Positions 18,198-26,130 of a stretch of DNA of 64,000 bases are shown piece by piece. The translations under genes and the position numbers were made by a program. Each line of letters opens with the position of its first letter. Positions within the stretch are counted from its first letter, which is position 1. Origin of the DNA: Streptomyces cyaneus (GTDB lineage: Bacteria > Actinomycetota > Actinomycetes > Streptomycetales > Streptomycetaceae); contig NZ_RQJW01000005.1 in NCBI RefSeq assembly GCF_004028635.1, positions 1 through 64,000 on the forward strand, read 5' to 3'. The notes under the pieces are model-generated. The model did no database searches and was not told the origin of the DNA. It saw nothing but the letters and a program-made list of their open reading frames with translations.

Positions 18198-19706
18198 CTA
18201 CTTCTGCAGTACCGACAAGTCCTCGTCCGCCTCCGGCACAGCCACCATCCCCCGATCGTCCGGCAGCGTCTGCACAGTGAAGCCGGACACCCCTTCCTCC
18301 GTCACGGCCAGCGTCCGAGCGCCGTACACCGGCCCACCCGACACCGACTCCACCGTCAGCGCGTACGTGCCCTTCAGGCCGCTCGGCACAGGGATCTCGA
18401 CGTCCTGTGTCGTCCCGGACTTGATCGTGTACGTCTTGGAGGCCGCCGTGCCACCCTCGCTCCCCGCGGACGCCGTCACCTTGACCTCCGCCGAGCCGAA
18501 GGGAGCGGTCAGAGACAACGTCGTGCCCTTGGCCCGGTTGTCCACCGCCGTCGCGCGCGTGCCCACCGGTCGGGTCGCCGGAATGAACGCCGTCTCCTGC
18601 TTGGCGCCGGTACCACGAACCACCCGCACCGCTGCAACCACCGGCACGGACCGGTCCGTGGGCGTCAGCACCAGCGATCCCGCCTCGCCGCGCATGACGT
18701 CCCCGAGGTCCACCGAACTCGTCATGCCCGCCTTGACGTGCAACGTCTCGTTCCCGGCAGGCGTGATCGCCCCGGACGGCGAGGCAAGCCGCACCTTGAG
18801 GTCCGCATCCGCGTCCCCCGGCGTGAAGGCGACCAGTCGCACGGCCTTGGCGTCCTTCGGGATGCCGGGCAGAACCAGGCTCCCCGCAGGATCGGCGGAC
18901 GCGGCCAGCCAGTCCCCACCGAGCTTGTCGTCCAGCGCCTGCACCGCCGCACCCACCCGGCCACTGCGCACGCTCACGTGCACGGTCACGTTGGTCTGCT
19001 TCTCACCGGTGAGCGTGGACAGCAGGATCGACTCACCGGAGTGCGGCTGAACCGTGATCCCCTCCCCCACCGTGGTCTCGAGGGCACCGTCCTTGCCGTA
19101 CAGCTCGATGTCGACGACGGCGGCGGAGTCGTCGGGGTTGGTCAGATGGACGTAGTCCGTGCGGTCGGCAGCCGTGCTGGCGCCCGGGAACCAGAACTCG
19201 GTGTCCGGCGCGGTGCAGTTGACGCCCTGCAGGCCACGCCCCGTGCCCACGGCGACCTCGGTCGTCTCCTGCACGGTCCAGCCGGGCGCGAACTTCCCGT
19301 CGGCGGTCCCGATGAGCGCCGGCGAGTCACCTCCGGACGCGTCCCCGGTGACCGGCGTACCCGGCTCCTTGGCCTCCAGGACGGGCTTGTCGGCCTTACC
19401 GGCCTCACCGGCCTTCTTGCCCTTGGCGTCCGCTCCGGCACCCGACTCCTGCGCCGCGGACTGCAGTGCCGCCTTCCCGCCGCTCCCCGCCCCCTTCGTG
19501 ACGGGCGTGAACGACGTGTACGTCGTCTCGGCGAGGTCCGAGATGCTCGGCGCCGGACACACCAGGCTCGTACGCTCCACGGGCAGTTCGGCGGCCGCCT
19601 CGGCGGTGTTCGTGCCGGACGCGTCCGGCGTGGTGAGCGTCGCGATCCCGGTGATGGCGGCGAGGGCGGTGGCGCCGACGATCAGGGACAGGGTGGTGCG
19701 GTTCAC
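18198..19706 (-). CDS. DUF5719 family secreted or membrane-anchored protein
   Basis: 502 residues. An N-terminal hydrophobic segment (about 5-26, TTLSLIVGATALAAITGIA) looks like a signal peptide or anchor. The rest is a beta-rich extracellular region with a Gly/Ala/Lys-rich linker near 85-125 and several Ig-like-length repeats. The start overlaps the stop of the giant glycosyltransferase by four bases (ATGA), so the two are translationally coupled. I recall DUF5719 as following such glycosyltransferases in streptomycetes, which suggests a shared envelope-glycan role; none has been demonstrated. Confidence 0.8.
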   Translation of the reverse strand: MNRTTLSLIVGATALAAITGIATLTTPDASGTNTAEAAAELPVERTSLVCPAPSISDLAETTYTSFTPVTKGAGSGGKAALQSAAQESGAGADAKGKKAGEAGKADKPVLEAKEPGTPVTGDASGGDSPALIGTADGKFAPGWTVQETTEVAVGTGRGLQGVNCTAPDTEFWFPGASTAADRTDYVHLTNPDDSAAVVDIELYGKDGALETTVGEGITVQPHSGESILLSTLTGEKQTNVTVHVSVRSGRVGAAVQALDDKLGGDWLAASADPAGSLVLPGIPKDAKAVRLVAFTPGDADADLKVRLASPSGAITPAGNETLHVKAGMTSSVDLGDVMRGEAGSLVLTPTDRSVPVVAAVRVVRGTGAKQETAFIPATRPVGTRATAVDNRAKGTTLSLTAPFGSAEVKVTASAGSEGGTAASKTYTIKSGTTQDVEIPVPSGLKGTYALTVESVSGGPVYGARTLAVTEEGVSGFTVQTLPDDRGMVAVPEADEDLSVLQK

Positions 19707-22700
19707 TGCTGGCTCCCGTCGGAACGCTCACTGCCGTTCGGATGCGGCTGCGCCGGGTCGTACGTGGCGTCGTAGCCCTGCTGGTACGTCTGGTCGTACG
19801 ACGCGTCGTAGGTCCCCTCGTACGACCCCGTCGAGGACTGTCCGCCGTACGCGTACGGGTCGTACTGGCCGCCCTGATACGGATCCGCCTGATACGTCTG
19901 GTCGTAGGCGCCGCCCGCCGGGTACTGCTGTGCGCCCTCGTACTGCTCACCGCCGTAGCCGCCGTACTCGGCGCCCGCGTAAGTGGGCGTGTCCCTCCCC
20001 CAGGCTCGAACATCCTCGCCCGGGGGGACCCCCATGCCATAGGGCTGCTGCTGCGGAATCGCCGCAGCCGGTGGCTCCGTGGGAGGAGCCGGGAACTCGC
20101 CGCCCTGCTCGGCCTCTTCGGCCTCGGCCTGGGCCCGCAGCCGACGGGCCCGCCGGCCCTCGCCGACCATGGCCTCGGCCGGGACGGCCGGCTCCTCGGG
20201 CAGGTCGTCGTCGACGTCGCGGCGTCGTCCGGGAAGGGCCATCACGACGAGGACGAGGGCGAGGAAGCCCTGGGTCCACAGCCAGGCGGTGTGGCCGATC
20301 GGGTCGTCGTAGGTGACGTCCAGCCTGCCGCCGGCTGCCGGGAGCTCGAAGCCCTGGGCCCAGCCGTCGACGGTGGTCGCGGTGAGCGGCTTGCCGTCCA
20401 GGGTGGCGGTCCAGCCGTCGTCGGCGCTGTCGGCGAGGCGCAGGACACGCCCTTCGGAGCCACTCGGAATCGTGGTGTGGATCTCGACGGGCCCTGCGGC
20501 GACGGGCTGAGGCTCAGCGGCACTGGACCCAGCGCCGGATGCAGACCCCGACCCGGTCCCGGTGCCGGCGACGACGGCCGCCCGCGACACCTGCCGGTCG
20601 ACCCGCCACAACGCGCTGCCGTTCTGCTCGCTCAGCCGCGACAGCCCGGGCGTGGCGTCCAGCACGCGCGCGACCTCGCGGGGCGCGCCCTTGTGGACGA
20701 GGACGTAACGCACCGCGAACGCGCCCAGCTGGTCGGCCTGGTCGGCGCCGGAGCCGGCGACAAGGTTGGCGACGATCTTGTCGAGCGCGGCGTTCTCCCC
20801 GTCCTCGGCGGCGAGTTCGGCGTCGCCGAGGCGGGCGCCGGAGCCACGGACGAGCACGTAGCCGACGTGGGCCGGGGAGTCGCTGTCGAGGACGAGGGTG
20901 CGGGCCTGGTCGCGGGTGTTGCTCTCCTCGGCGACGAACGCGGGCACCTGCACGGGGTCACGCCGCTCCAGCGGCCCGTCGGCGCCGCGGATCATCCAGC
21001 CGGCCGCGACGAGCAGCGGGCCGGCAGCCGCGGCGAAGGCGATCAGCGCGGCGACCGGCTGGCGCCAGCCGAAGCTCTGCTCGGCCACCCGCGAGCGTGC
21101 CCCGTCGGCGCCGAGGAGGGCGGCGGCCAGGAGGGCGATGCCGTAGACGAGGGTCGCGGGACCGGACCAGGTGGAGCTGTTGGACAGGGCCGCGAAGACG
21201 AGGCCCACCAGGGCGACCGCCCACGCCGTCCAGATTCCGAACTGGCGCTCGGAGCGCATCAGGGCGGCCAGCGCGGCCAGCACGACGCCGATGAGCATCA
21301 GGCCGCTGACGGTGCCGGGCCCGCCGGGGCTGGCACCGAGCAGGTCCAGGCCGGACGCGGCCGAGGTGCCGTACTTGAGACCGGCTTCCTGGAAGAAGCC
21401 GAACGGAAGCAGCGACAGCGACCAGGGCGCGAGGACCAGCAGGGGCACGCCGAACTGGGCCAGGAAGCGCAGGCCGTAGGCGGTGATGTCGGCGCGCCGC
21501 ACCGCGAGCAGCCCGAGTCCGAGGACCAGCGCGATCGGCCACACGATCGGCGTGAAGGCCGTGGTGATCGTCAGCAGCAGCGCGTACGCCCAGGTCGCGC
21601 GCCAACTGCCGCGCGCGCCGGAGCTGTTCGCCAGGCCGCTGGCGGCGATGCCCGCGCGCGCGATGAGCGGCAGCAGGACGGCGAGGACGGCGGTGCCGAT
21701 GCGGCCGCCGGCGAGGGCGCCGGTGGCGGCGGGCAGGAAGGCGTAGGCGACGGCCGCCCACGCGCGCAGGAGGCGCGACTCGACGAGCGGGCGGGAGGCG
21801 AAGTAGGCGGTGAGCCCGGCCAGCGGCACCGAGCAGACGAGCAGGACCGTGACCGCGAGGCCGGTCGAGCCCAGCAGTGTGGAGGCGAGCATCGCCACGA
21901 TCGCCAGGTACGGCGGCGCGGACGGGGTGCCGCCGACGCCCACCGGGTGCCAGGCGTCCACGTAATGCGACCACAGCTCACCGGAGTCGGCCGGAGCAGG
22001 CAGCAACGCACCACCCGCGAGCGCGCCGCCGCCGAGCAGTTCCCGGCAGGCGATCAGCGAGACGAACAGCAGGACGAGGAAGAGCACCGGGCCGGGCTTG
22101 CGGGCGACGCGCTTGAGGCGGGCGAACTGTTCTATCTCGAGGAAGTCCGCGTCGTCGCCGCCGGGCCCGGACTCGATCGCGCCGCCGTGCCGTCCCGCGC
22201 CCGCGGCCACTTCGGGGTCGGAGCGGCCGACGAGGCTGCTCGCGACCTGTTCGACGGTGGCCCGCACGGTCGCGCCGGGCGGCGGGAACAGCGCCCGCAG
22301 CTCGCCCTTGTCGACGACGGGATTTCCGCGCCTGCGCCGCCCGGCGATGATCCGCTCGGGGCGCAGCAGGGTGCCCATGAGTCCACGGATCTCGTCGAGG
22401 GCCTGGCCCGGGACCTTGCCCACGAGGTAGGCCAGGGTCCGCAGGACGGTGCCGAGCACGACGCGCAGCAGCACCCAGGGCAGCACTGCCGTGCGGCTGT
22501 TGACGAGCAGGGTGTAGACGGCGCCGGCCTTGTCGACCTTGTGCGGGGAGGCGGCGGTGCGGCCCACGCAGTCGACGGTGCGGCGCTCGCGGGAGGACGC
22601 CTCGGCGTGTCGTACGACTGCCTCGGGGGCGACGAGGACGCGGTGGCCGGCGGCCGTGGCGCGCCAGCACAGGTCGACGTCGTCGCGCATCAGGGGCAGC

Positions 22701-23437
22701 CGTCGGTCGAAGCCGCCGAGCTGTTCGAAGATGTCGCGCCGGATGAGCATGCCGGCGGTGGACACGGACAGCACGGGCCGGACGTGGTCGTGCTGGCCCT
22801 GGTCCTGTTCGCGGCGGTCGAGGCCGGTCCAGCGGCGGCCGGAGTGGGCGATGGTGACGCCGACCTCGAGGAGCTGCCGGCGGTCGTACCAGCCGCGCAG
22901 CTTGGGGCCTACGACGGCGACGTCGTCGCGGCCCAGCTCGTACTCGTTCTCCACGACGCGCAGCAGCTGGGCCAGGGCGTCGGGTTCGGGGGCGCAGTCG
23001 TCGTGCAGGAGCCACAGCCACTGCACCGGCTCCCCGTGGGGGAGTTCGGGCATGTCGTAGGCGTCGTCGCGCCACGTGCGCGTGACGGGGTCCCAGCCGC
23101 TCGGCCGCTTCAGATAGGTGAGCTCGTCCGGGGTCAGGACGGGGGCCGTGCGGTTGGCCTCCTCGACGGCCTGGCCGAATCCGGTGCGCCGGGCGAGGTG
23201 CAGTACGCGGTCGTCGCCGAGGGCGTCGGTGACCAGCTGCGCGGACTGGTCCGCGCTGCCGGTGTCGGCGGCCATGGCGAACTGGACGGGGCGCTCCTGG
23301 CCGAGCAGCCCGGCGAGCGCGTCGGGCAGCCAGCGGGCGCCGTCGTGGGAGACGAGCACCGCGGTCACCACATGACGCGGGAACTCAGGTGTGGCAGCGG
23401 CGTCTTGATGGGCTGCCGTGTGGCTGTGCACGGACAT
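19703..23437 (-). CDS. Large membrane glycosyltransferase family 2 protein
   Basis: 1244 residues, far longer than an ordinary GT2. Cytoplasmic GT2 domain at about 25-310: nucleotide-site VTAVLVSHDGARWLPDALAG, LWLLHDDCAPEPDAL (DDxD-like, about 145), and GFDRRLPLMRDDVDLCWR (about 245). From about 450 there are ten or more hydrophobic segments up to about 850, then an extracytoplasmic region, another membrane helix near 1085, and a Tyr/Gln/Gly-rich tail (YDQTYQ-type repeats) after about 1150. It probably builds and moves a surface glycan. It is coupled to DUF5719 downstream and lies near whiB. The acceptor and sugar are unknown. Confidence 0.85.
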   Translation of the reverse strand: MSVHSHTAAHQDAAATPEFPRHVVTAVLVSHDGARWLPDALAGLLGQERPVQFAMAADTGSADQSAQLVTDALGDDRVLHLARRTGFGQAVEEANRTAPVLTPDELTYLKRPSGWDPVTRTWRDDAYDMPELPHGEPVQWLWLLHDDCAPEPDALAQLLRVVENEYELGRDDVAVVGPKLRGWYDRRQLLEVGVTIAHSGRRWTGLDRREQDQGQHDHVRPVLSVSTAGMLIRRDIFEQLGGFDRRLPLMRDDVDLCWRATAAGHRVLVAPEAVVRHAEASSRERRTVDCVGRTAASPHKVDKAGAVYTLLVNSRTAVLPWVLLRVVLGTVLRTLAYLVGKVPGQALDEIRGLMGTLLRPERIIAGRRRRGNPVVDKGELRALFPPPGATVRATVEQVASSLVGRSDPEVAAGAGRHGGAIESGPGGDDADFLEIEQFARLKRVARKPGPVLFLVLLFVSLIACRELLGGGALAGGALLPAPADSGELWSHYVDAWHPVGVGGTPSAPPYLAIVAMLASTLLGSTGLAVTVLLVCSVPLAGLTAYFASRPLVESRLLRAWAAVAYAFLPAATGALAGGRIGTAVLAVLLPLIARAGIAASGLANSSGARGSWRATWAYALLLTITTAFTPIVWPIALVLGLGLLAVRRADITAYGLRFLAQFGVPLLVLAPWSLSLLPFGFFQEAGLKYGTSAASGLDLLGASPGGPGTVSGLMLIGVVLAALAALMRSERQFGIWTAWAVALVGLVFAALSNSSTWSGPATLVYGIALLAAALLGADGARSRVAEQSFGWRQPVAALIAFAAAAGPLLVAAGWMIRGADGPLERRDPVQVPAFVAEESNTRDQARTLVLDSDSPAHVGYVLVRGSGARLGDAELAAEDGENAALDKIVANLVAGSGADQADQLGAFAVRYVLVHKGAPREVARVLDATPGLSRLSEQNGSALWRVDRQVSRAAVVAGTGTGSGSASGAGSSAAEPQPVAAGPVEIHTTIPSGSEGRVLRLADSADDGWTATLDGKPLTATTVDGWAQGFELPAAGGRLDVTYDDPIGHTAWLWTQGFLALVLVVMALPGRRRDVDDDLPEEPAVPAEAMVGEGRRARRLRAQAEAEEAEQGGEFPAPPTEPPAAAIPQQQPYGMGVPPGEDVRAWGRDTPTYAGAEYGGYGGEQYEGAQQYPAGGAYDQTYQADPYQGGQYDPYAYGGQSSTGSYEGTYDASYDQTYQQGYDATYDPAQPHPNGSERSDGSQQ

Positions 23438-23714
23438 CGAGGTACGGGCCCCGGTTCGGTGGACTGCGGTGGACGCCTGTGCCCCGAGGGGGCAGCGGGG
23501 CGTCTCGGACGAGCGACCACACTATCGGCTGGGCATGACGGCGACCCGCCGCCTGTGGATAACCACCTGCGACGGGCCGTTCAAGACGTGTGCGAGACGT
23601 GTGCGAGACGTATGTACGCGTGTGTACGCGCGTGCACGCATGGAGTTACGCGTGGATATGGCCGTGTACGCGCGGGTATGGCAGATGTACGCGCGGTTGC
23701 GGCCGGGAGGCGGG

Positions 23715-23978
23715 TCAGACGGCCGCCTTTTTCAGCCGGCGGCGCTCACGTTCGGACAGACCGCCCCAGATTCCGAAGCGCTCGTCGTTGGCGAGGGCGT
23801 ACTCGAGGCACTCGGAGCGGACCTCACAGGCGAGGCAGACCTTCTTGGCCTCGCGGGTGGAGCCGCCCTTCTCGGGGAAGAAGGACTCGGGGTCGGTCTG
23901 GGCGCACAGCGCGCGCTCCTGCCAGCCGAGTTCCTCGTCCGCGTCGTCGACCAGCAGTTGCTGCACCAGCTCGGTCAT
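23715..23978 (-). CDS. whiB: WhiB, iron-sulfur sporulation regulator
   Basis: An 87-residue WhiB-like protein, starting MTELVQQLLVDDADEELGWQ. Four Cys ligands for a [4Fe-4S] cluster: one in ERALCAQTD, two in KKVCLACEV and one in RSECLEYA. They are followed by the GIWGGLSERERR turn and a basic C-terminus. Its near-identity to the canonical Streptomyces WhiB (from memory) makes this the developmental regulator that works with WhiA to stop aerial growth and start septation. The ATG at 23978 is preceded by GAGGGG; the upstream in-frame extension is not family-like. It is the orthologue of mycobacterial whiB2 by context. Confidence 0.95.
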   Translation of the reverse strand: MTELVQQLLVDDADEELGWQERALCAQTDPESFFPEKGGSTREAKKVCLACEVRSECLEYALANDERFGIWGGLSERERRRLKKAAV

Positions 23979-24041
23979 GTGCGCCCCTCGTCTGTTCTTT
24001 CCGCGTCCCCGTGATGTAGCCGTTACCGATTTCGGCTGAAC

Positions 24042-24083
24042 GACACGAGTGAAATTACAAGTGTGCTGCTCCGGGCGAGTCAA
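24042..24083 (-). promoter_or_regulatory. Candidate whiB promoter with a WhiA-type GACAC site
   Basis: Minus strand: TTGACT (24083-24078), an 18-nt spacer, TGTAAT (24059-24054), giving a leader of about 70 nt. A GACAC pentamer, the recognition core recalled for WhiA, is at 24042-24046 near the expected start point. Functional assignment is inference. Confidence 0.5.
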
Positions 24084-24409
24084 GCCGAGATCTGCTATTG
24101 AGCCCCTTATTCACTCTGCGGAACCAAGGCCTAGCGGAAAGTGTTCAAATCGTCCTAAACCTTGACAAGCAGACGAGACCCAGGAGGGCATCCAGCCCCG
24201 CGCAGAGCTTGTACGGAAAAGGACGCCCAGAAGTTCGATCTCGTTGCACACGCCCGCAGAAGCGAACCGGATCACAGTCGAATCACAGGATCACAACGGC
24301 GCCGTGCGCCCGGATGTGCGCCATGTGTCCCGGTCAACCCATGAACAAACCTTTCGCCACAGAGATGAACCGGATGAGGTGAAACATGTCCCACATAACG
24401 GGCGTCGAG
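24084..24409. other. Intergenic region upstream of whiB and the Cys leader
   Basis: About 325 bp, less GC-rich than its surroundings, with no supported gene. A second TTGACA at about 24162-24167 on the plus strand has no convincing -10 partner. Confidence 0.4.
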
Positions 24410-24445
24410 TTGACAGTGGAGGTGCAAACCGCTGTCCTTGTGGGC
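24410..24445 (+). promoter_or_regulatory. Predicted leaderless promoter of the polycysteine leader
   Basis: TTGACA at 24410-24415, an exact 17-nt spacer, a weak -10 TGTCCT (24433-24438), then seven bases to the ATG at 24446. This spacing would place the transcript start on the A of the start codon. Confidence 0.55.
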
Positions 24446-24541
24446 ATGCTCGCGAACTTGGCACTCACCTCGACCCGCACCGCCGGGTCCCTCGGTGCTG
24501 CCCACGTTCGCTGTAGCTGTTGTTGCTGTTCCAGCTGTTGA
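24446..24541 (+). CDS. Polycysteine leader peptide upstream of cysteine dioxygenase
   Basis: A 31-codon ORF whose last nine residues are CSCCCCSSC: six Cys, five of them TGT, a codon rare in high-GC genomes. It ends 88 nt before the cysteine dioxygenase start. There is no ribosome site, but the predicted promoter puts the start codon at the 5' end of the transcript; longer in-frame starts exist at 24440, 24422, 24416 and 24386. Leaderless Cys-rich short ORFs act as cysteine-responsive attenuators in mycobacteria, so a similar role is inferred: the ribosome's pace through the Cys codons would report charged tRNA-Cys. The peptide itself is probably not functional. Confidence 0.7.
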   Translation: MLANLALTSTRTAGSLGAAHVRCSCCCCSSC

Positions 24542-24565
24542 GCCACACCTGCTCCAGCTGTAGGT

Positions 24566-24618
24566 CGAGTCGGCCGCGACTCGGCTTCCGTTCCCTCTGA
24601 CCACTTTCACTGAGGAAC
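24566..24618 (+). promoter_or_regulatory. Attenuator hairpin and ribosome-site-sequestering stem
   Basis: Just after the leader stop is a perfect 7-bp hairpin: CGAGTCG (24566-24572), loop GCCG, CGACTCG (24577-24583). Next, GTTCCCTC (24590-24597) can pair with GAGGAAC (24612-24618), which contains the dioxygenase ribosome site, with one bulged C. The two stems could be mutually adjusted by a ribosome on the leader. The structure is by eye only. Confidence 0.5.
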
Positions 24619-24629
24619 CACCGCACCCC

Positions 24630-25136
24630 ATGAACAGCGACAGCGACCTCCAGATCGCCGGCGACATCCTCGAAGTCCCGCACCTCCTCCAGGCTCCGCG
24701 CGAGCACCCGGCCACCGTCGCCGAGTTCGTCGGCCTGGCCCGCTCCATCGCCGCCGACCGCGCCCAGTGGGAGCACCTCGTCCGGTACGACGCGACCACG
24801 CGCTGGTACCACCGGCTGCGCACCGGCCCCGGCTACGAGGTGTGGCTGCTGTCCTGGGTGCCCGGACAGGGCAGCGGACTGCACGACCACGGCCGCTCCT
24901 CCGGCGTCCTGACCGTCCTCGACGGCACGCTGACCGAGCGCACGGAGCGCGGTACGCGCGTGTTGGAGGCGGGAGCGCAGCGCGTGTTCGCCCCGGGCTA
25001 CATGCACGAGGTCGTGAACGACGCGCTGGAGCCGGCGGTGAGCCTGCACGTGTACTACCCGGGCCTGACCGAGATGCCGATGCACGCACCGGCGGCCTGC
25101 GAGGCTCGTATCGAGCCGAGTCCGGTGACTGCCTGA
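24630..25136 (+). CDS. Cysteine dioxygenase family protein
   Basis: A 168-residue cupin that should oxidise L-cysteine to cysteine sulfinate with O2 and Fe2+. Iron ligands are visible as His in GLHDHGRSSGVL (two, about 91-93) and His in YMHEVVND (about 137). The length is shorter than mammalian CDO but normal for the bacterial group. The ATG at 24630 has GAGGAA about twelve bases upstream. The polycysteine leader and stems in front indicate cysteine-responsive control. A related thiol dioxygenase specificity, such as 3-mercaptopropionate, cannot be excluded. fbiA follows after 34 bases. Confidence 0.88.
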   Translation: MNSDSDLQIAGDILEVPHLLQAPREHPATVAEFVGLARSIAADRAQWEHLVRYDATTRWYHRLRTGPGYEVWLLSWVPGQGSGLHDHGRSSGVLTVLDGTLTERTERGTRVLEAGAQRVFAPGYMHEVVNDALEPAVSLHVYYPGLTEMPMHAPAACEARIEPSPVTA

Positions 25137-25170
25137 CCCGTTGTCGTACCCGCCTGCAAGACTTGCTCCC

Positions 25171-26130
25171 ATGCGCATTGTGGTTCTGGCAGGCGGCATC
25201 GGTGGTGCCCGGTTCCTGCGCGGTCTGAAGCGGGCCGCGCCGGACGCGGACATCACGGTCATCGGCAACACCGGGGACGACATCCACCTCTTCGGGCTGA
25301 AGGTCTGCCCGGACCTCGACACGGTGATGTACACGCTCGGCGGCGGCATCAACGAGGAGCAGGGCTGGGGCCGGGCCGACGAGACGTTCCATCTCAAGGA
25401 GGAGCTCGCGGCGTACGGCGTGGGGCCGGAGTGGTTCGGGCTGGGCGACCGGGACTTCGCCACGCACATCGTGCGGACGCAGATGATCGGCGCCGGATAC
25501 CCGCTCAGCGCGGTGACCGAGGCGCTGTGCGACCGCTGGAAGCCGGGCGTCCGTCTCATCCCCATGACCGACGACCGCGTCGAGACGCATGTCGCGATCG
25601 AGGTGGACGGCGAACGCAGGGCCGTCCACTTCCAGGAGTACTGGGTGCGGCTGCGCGCCTCGGTACCGGCCGAGGCGATCGTGCCGGTCGGCGCGGAGCA
25701 GGCCAAGCCGGCGCCGGGCGTCCTGGAGGCCCTCGCCGAGGCGGACGTCATCCTCTTCCCGCCGTCCAACCCGGTCGTCTCGGTCGGCACGATCCTCGCC
25801 GTGCCCGGCATCCGTGAGGCGATCGCCGACGCCGGGGTGCCGGTGGTGGGCCTGTCCCCCATCGTCGGGGACGCGCCCGTGCGCGGGATGGCCGACAAGG
25901 TGCTCGCGGCGGTCGGCGTGGAGTCGACGGCAGCGGCGGTCGCCGAGCACTACGGCTCGGGACTGCTGGACGGCTGGCTCGTCGACACCGTCGACGGGAG
26001 TGCCGTGGAGCGGGTCGAGGCGGCCGGTATCCGCTGCCGGGCCGTACCGCTGATGATGACCGACGCCGACGCGACCGCGCAGATGGCCAGGGAAGCCCTG
26101 GCCCTGGCGGAGGAGGTGCGGGGGGCTTGA
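25171..26130 (+). CDS. fbiA: 2-phospho-L-lactate (phosphoenolpyruvate) transferase, F420 biosynthesis
   Basis: Transfers the lactyl/enolpyruvyl phosphate unit from its GPP-activated form to the deazaflavin Fo, making F420-0 or its dehydro form. 319 residues from the ATG at 25171; no ribosome site precedes it, so it may be leaderless. CofD-family signatures: VVLAGGIGGARFLRGL (N-terminus), IGNTGDDIHLFGLKVCPDLD (about 30-50), LGDRDFATHIVRTQ and PPSNPVVSVGTIL. It is followed by fbiB with a four-base overlap, the standard actinobacterial arrangement. FbiC, which makes Fo, is not in this window. Confidence 0.95.
   Translation: MRIVVLAGGIGGARFLRGLKRAAPDADITVIGNTGDDIHLFGLKVCPDLDTVMYTLGGGINEEQGWGRADETFHLKEELAAYGVGPEWFGLGDRDFATHIVRTQMIGAGYPLSAVTEALCDRWKPGVRLIPMTDDRVETHVAIEVDGERRAVHFQEYWVRLRASVPAEAIVPVGAEQAKPAPGVLEALAEADVILFPPSNPVVSVGTILAVPGIREAIADAGVPVVGLSPIVGDAPVRGMADKVLAAVGVESTAAAVAEHYGSGLLDGWLVDTVDGSAVERVEAAGIRCRAVPLMMTDADATAQMAREALALAEEVRGA

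Noticed and set aside
19742..24019. A 1425-codon open frame on the plus strand
   Set aside because: It runs antisense to the giant glycosyltransferase and whiB, has no ribosome site and an Arg/Gly-rich composition typical of GC-driven shadow frames.
24162..24190. Second promoter (TTGACA) between whiB and the Cys leader
   Set aside because: No -10 at a proper distance and no gene it would serve.
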